In this document: piece by piece, positions 60,099 to 64,000 of the stretch
How the letters are laid out: each line of letters starts with the position of its first letter
Numbering within the stretch: position 1 is the stretch's first letter
NCBI GenBank assembly: GCA_905182985.1
Contig: CAJJDN010000134.1
Span: 262,749-326,748 of the forward strand
DNA length: 64,000 nt
Direction of reading: 5' to 3'
Origin: Paramecium sonneborni
Lineage: Eukaryota; Ciliophora; Oligohymenophorea; Peniculida; Parameciidae
Notes under the pieces: model-generated
Told to the model about the DNA's origin: nothing
Databases searched by the model: none
Seen by the model: only the letters and a program-made list of their open reading frames with translations
Position numbers and translations under genes: made by a program

Positions 60099-63000
60099 TC
60101 AAATTCTTTAATTTCTTAATTAGAAAAAAGATGTAATATTGATTAATTATCCTAATTTTTAATAATTGAGTTTTATATAATGCAATTTTATGTCTATATG
60201 TTATATAATTATGGAAAAGATCTATAACAACCGAAATACTATATTAATATTATATATTACTTGTTTTTTGTAATTTTCATTCTCAATATTACACTTTGAC
60301 TGATCAATAGTTATAATTTATATAATTCCACCTTCTAAACTTAATGCAATATATCCATTATGAGAATCAACTATTTCTTCAATCTTAAAATCAATTTTAA
60401 TCTCTTAAATTAAAGTTCCTTTTTATATTGTTTCTTACTTCATATTCCAAAAAGATAATTCATTATATTAAGAACTAATTAAAATTTCATCATTTTAAAT
60501 AAATATTAGACAATCTATTTTTTTTTATTTGCTATTCCAATCCCCCCATTTACTCCATTTTTTATTATTTTATACCTTAAAAATTCTTATATGCCCCAGG
60601 TTCCAACCTTAAGCACAATATTAACCATTATTTGAAAAAGCTAATATAAATTGATTACAATCTGTATTAAATAATGTTTAAATTTGCTGCTAATCACTTT
60701 TATAGTTAATTAAGTTATAAGATTAAGATTAGTTATCTGATTAAAATAAGATTAAAGTGTCTTCTGACAACTAACCCTTAAAGTCTATTTCATTGTCAAA
60801 AACACAAAAATAGACTTATTATTTATAGAGTTCTAAATCAATAATTCTAAATTAGTCTTCATAGTAATAAGTTAAATATTTGTTTCCTACCCTAACTCGT
60901 TTTAAAGAACCATAACGACATATATCTTAAGAGTTTAAAGGTAGAAAAATTCTATAAATTGGCAGAGCGCCACTTGAACTGTTAAAATTATATATTTCTA
61001 AAAACTACAAACTCCAATTATACATCCAAAAATGATTAGTTTCTTGTGTAATAACAGATATATATTATTCCTTTTTATCCTTTATGAAATATTCTTCACT
61101 ATTAATAGAGCAAATGAAGATCTAAAAATATGATATAGTAATATTTTCAATTATTTCCTTAGTATCAACCTTAAAAATACGTATACATAATCTCTTCTTT
61201 TCAATTAAATAACTAATAGCTAATTTATTACCTTTTGAAAAAACATTTTAATCAATAATTTCATATTATTGATTTGTAGGAATTCTGTGATATATTTCAT
61301 AGCTTTCGAAGTTCTTAAGATCAAAAATCACAATTTCATTTTAAATCATACATGTTATTCCTAAAGAATCCTATATGTTCATAAATTTACAGCTCACCAA
61401 TTCTGCTTTTTTATTGAGATCGATCTTTATATTTTAATGATTCAACATATTCCATACTATTATTAAACCACCACGATCCACAGACACCATATATTTTTCA
61501 TCTTAAGTAAAGTTAACTGCGGAAATAGCTTCAAAATGCCCTATGAAATCCTCTAATCTCACTCTTTCTTTTAAATTCCATATTGAGATCTTATTTTCAT
61601 CTACTTTACAATATTTAGTTTCATTAGGACACATCATCAGAAGAGAACATTTTGTATCAAGTATGTTGTCGTAACTATTATTTATAAGCTCTTTAAGATT
61701 GTAAATACAATAAACATTTTTATTATTCTTTGATATTAGTAATTACTTATAAAGTTTACAATTCTCTCTATTATCTAGAATTGGAATTTTATGAAGTAAA
61801 TTTATATTGTCCAATATAGAAGCATCCCAAAAATTAAAATAAAATCTTCTGTTATCAAAAGTTATTAATAAATTACTCTAGGGTAATAATGTTAAAAAGT
61901 TTTCTTTATTACATATTTTAAAAGTATATGTTAATTTTGGATCTTATAAACTTTGAAACATAATTTCGACATTATTTTTCTCAAATACTATATATTAACC
62001 ATCTGATGTAAAATGTGGATATTTAGCTAAGAATTATTATTAATATGTAGTTCTTGATTTTATATTTTTATTAATTAAAATTTTTGAATATACAATCACC
62101 GCTACATCTGTATTTATTGATACTTATGTTTTAAAGTTATAACTACCTTCAATAGACTTTTCTTTTTTTTAAGATTTATGATTCCAAATTTGAATATTAT
62201 CAGGATAAATAACTAAGATTGAATTAGGATCATTTATAAACTATATGTTTAATAAATTTTATTCATTTTCAATTTCTAATATATATAAAGGCTGGAAAAT
62301 GTTTTTCCAATCAAAATCATAATATTTTATTGTTCTTATTCTTTGATCAAGTATTGCAAATGTTTTATTATCTATTGAAGTGGAAAACATATTTGAATAT
62401 AACTTTTAACCTTTAGAAGCTTTATTAATAGCATTATTAGAATCAATTTCAGAAAGAGTTTAAAAGTAAATATGGTCTTAAAATTAAAGAGCTAACAATT
62501 TGTCATTATGGTTTAATTTAAGGGATGTAAACAATGTATTAGTTTTTACATCCTGATCCTCCAGATCCGTATGCTTATGAAAATTATCAATGGTTTCAAT
62601 TACTTAAAAATTATTATAAAAAATAAGGCGATCCTAACTTAAAATGCAAATGTTTTGAAAGTTAGATAATTCAATCTTTTTAACTTCAAAATCAATATTT
62701 ATAGTTGATAATTTTACAATTTGCTAACTTTTGATTTAGTATATATTTATGGATTATTTATTAGAATATGCAAAAAAATAAGAATTATCAGAAAATGCTA
62801 AATTGGTTTGATTATCTTATGCTATAATAATCTCACCAACAAAAGGTTTAAGAAGAATTTTGTTATTCTCTTTCATCAATTAAAAAATTTAAATTATTTA
62901 ATTAGTTTCAATTGCAATTAGTGGAACCAAAAGGTTTCCACCTTCTTTTGGTTCTTGTATTGTAAATATATTATACTTTATTTCGGTTTATTCTTCCATA

Positions 63001-64000
63001 TTATTTAAATCTATAATTTTTAAAGAATTTTATGTTGTTTTTTATATCAAAAAATCTTTGTTAATAAAAACAACCTCCTCAGAAGAAAGTTCAAATTGAT
63101 TAAAAATTTAAGTTTAATCTCCAGCTAGAAGGTGTTTCATTACCATATTCTATCCACTCTTTATTACCAAATATTTAACACTCTTCTCGACTAATAGACT
63201 CATTGTATATTGTAAATTTTAATTATCAATACTTTATTCTAATTCAAAATATTAAATAATTGTTAAAGTATTACAATGTATATTGATTTTATAAAAAATT
63301 ATCGACTTTTAAGTTTAAAGTATGACTAAAATTGATATAAATAATAAATCAACGCAAATTTAATCTTTTATAAAGTAAATTGCTTATCTATTTTTAACAT
63401 TCCAAATAATAATATTATTATCCATGCTACAAGAGACAAGATATTATTCTTCAGTTGATAAACAAATTTACTTAATTTTTTCATTATGAATTTCTTTAAA
63501 TTTAATCACTTCTTAACTTTCAAATATTCTAAACTAAATTATTTTTTCTATAGTAATGCAAATTTTAGTTACATCATTGAATAGTGAATAGCACCCTATT
63601 TCTGAATCATCTGTACAATTTATTATACAAATTAATTTCGAAATTATTTAATCTCTTTATATTTAGATATTTTAGATATCTATTTGATTATTTTTAGTTT
63701 ATATTGCTATTTGCAAAACGTTTTGCTATTCGTCAACAATTTTAAATGCTTATTTTAAATTCTTCACCTATCCTTTAATTAATCCAATAGGATTGAATTT
63801 TATTGAAGAATCTATTTCCATATACCAAAATCTAATAGTTTCATCTTGATTGTAACTTATAATACAATTAGACAAACAGAATTAAATAGATATAGGTTTA
63901 AAATTATCTAAAGGAATTCTATCTATCATCTTTTGGTCTCCATTTATTTTATAAAATTCAATACAATTATCTTTAGCAATTAAAATATGCAAAAAATCTG
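60099..64000 (-). CDS. Large WD40-repeat protein (3' part, start outside window)
   Basis: A single frame of 1300 codons, intronless, from the window edge to TGA 60101-60099. Repeated beta-propeller blades with WD-type ends: YLVSCSMDNNIIIWNVKNR, LLITFDNRRFYFNFWD, KVDENKISIWNLKERV, FIGHFEAISAVNFTQDEKYM then VSVDRGGLIIVWNML, and ILISSQYNELSFWNMKQE. These suggest at least two propellers, probably more given the length. Such proteins are scaffolds; ciliates have many giant WD proteins, some axonemal or of the NACHT-WD type, but no other domain is visible here. The N-terminus is not in the window. Confidence 0.85.

Noticed and set aside
1..64000. CRISPR arrays, bacterial operons, tRNA/rRNA genes, telomeric CCCCAA repeats
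   Set aside because: None seen; the genetic code, introns and protein families are eukaryotic (ciliate), and short TTCGAAT-like matches lack tRNA context.

Overview
The window is macronuclear-type genomic DNA from a ciliate, most likely Paramecium or a close relative. Reading frames stay open only when TAA and TAG are read as glutamine and TGA is the sole stop (ciliate nuclear code). The sequence is extremely A+T-rich, genes are tightly packed on both strands, and nearly all introns are 20-33 nt, GT...AG, mostly GTA...TAG. Standard-code ORF calling shreds these genes, so the models below were built by hand with the ciliate code and micro-introns. For most of them the spliced length closes exactly on a multiple of three.

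Layout. 1-9.4 kb: partial ACAD10/11-like acyl-CoA dehydrogenase, PKA catalytic subunit, two uncharacterised genes, a PP2C phosphatase and an ORF interrupted by an in-frame TGA. 9.5-15.1 kb: calpain, coiled-coil protein, COMM-domain protein, small ORF and dual-specificity phosphatase. 15.1-18.1 kb: AT-rich spacer and two poorly resolved coiled-coil genes. 18.2-28.0 kb (minus strand): a secreted/type I membrane protein split by an assembly gap, a large PAS-domain multi-pass receptor (TmcB-like), and two tandem GH5 endoglycoceramidase-like genes. 28.1-36.6 kb (plus strand): a polyQ pseudokinase, a coiled-coil protein, a small ORF and a 1536-codon intronless second TmcB-like receptor. 36.7-38.9 kb and 45.8-48.2 kb: exact >1 kb tandem copies joined by a single N. 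39.1-43.9 kb (minus): a novel-looking receptor (transmembrane, ectodomain, transmembrane, helical domain, von Willebrand A) and an Erv46/ERGIC3 cargo receptor. 47.6-52.7 kb (minus): a voltage-gated K+ channel and a voltage-sensor/nucleotidyl cyclase fusion. 52.7-58.5 kb: small gene, NMD3, a signal-peptide-peptidase-like protease and a Gln/Glu-rich repeat protein. 58.6-64 kb: a doubtful ORF, a decayed Aurora-like kinase and a giant WD40 protein running off the end.

The signalling content is high: PKA, a voltage-sensing cyclase, a Kv channel, phosphatases, two TmcB-like receptors and a vWA receptor. This suits a ciliate that couples membrane potential and cyclic nucleotides to ciliary behaviour, but nothing here shows that these genes act in one pathway. 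The most interesting points are the voltage-sensor cyclase without a visible pore, the GH5 pair in which one member has lost the acid/base Glu and an active-site His, ATGA stop/start overlaps between co-directional genes, divergent start codons only 16 and 25 bp apart, and three places where scaffolding has probably duplicated sequence.
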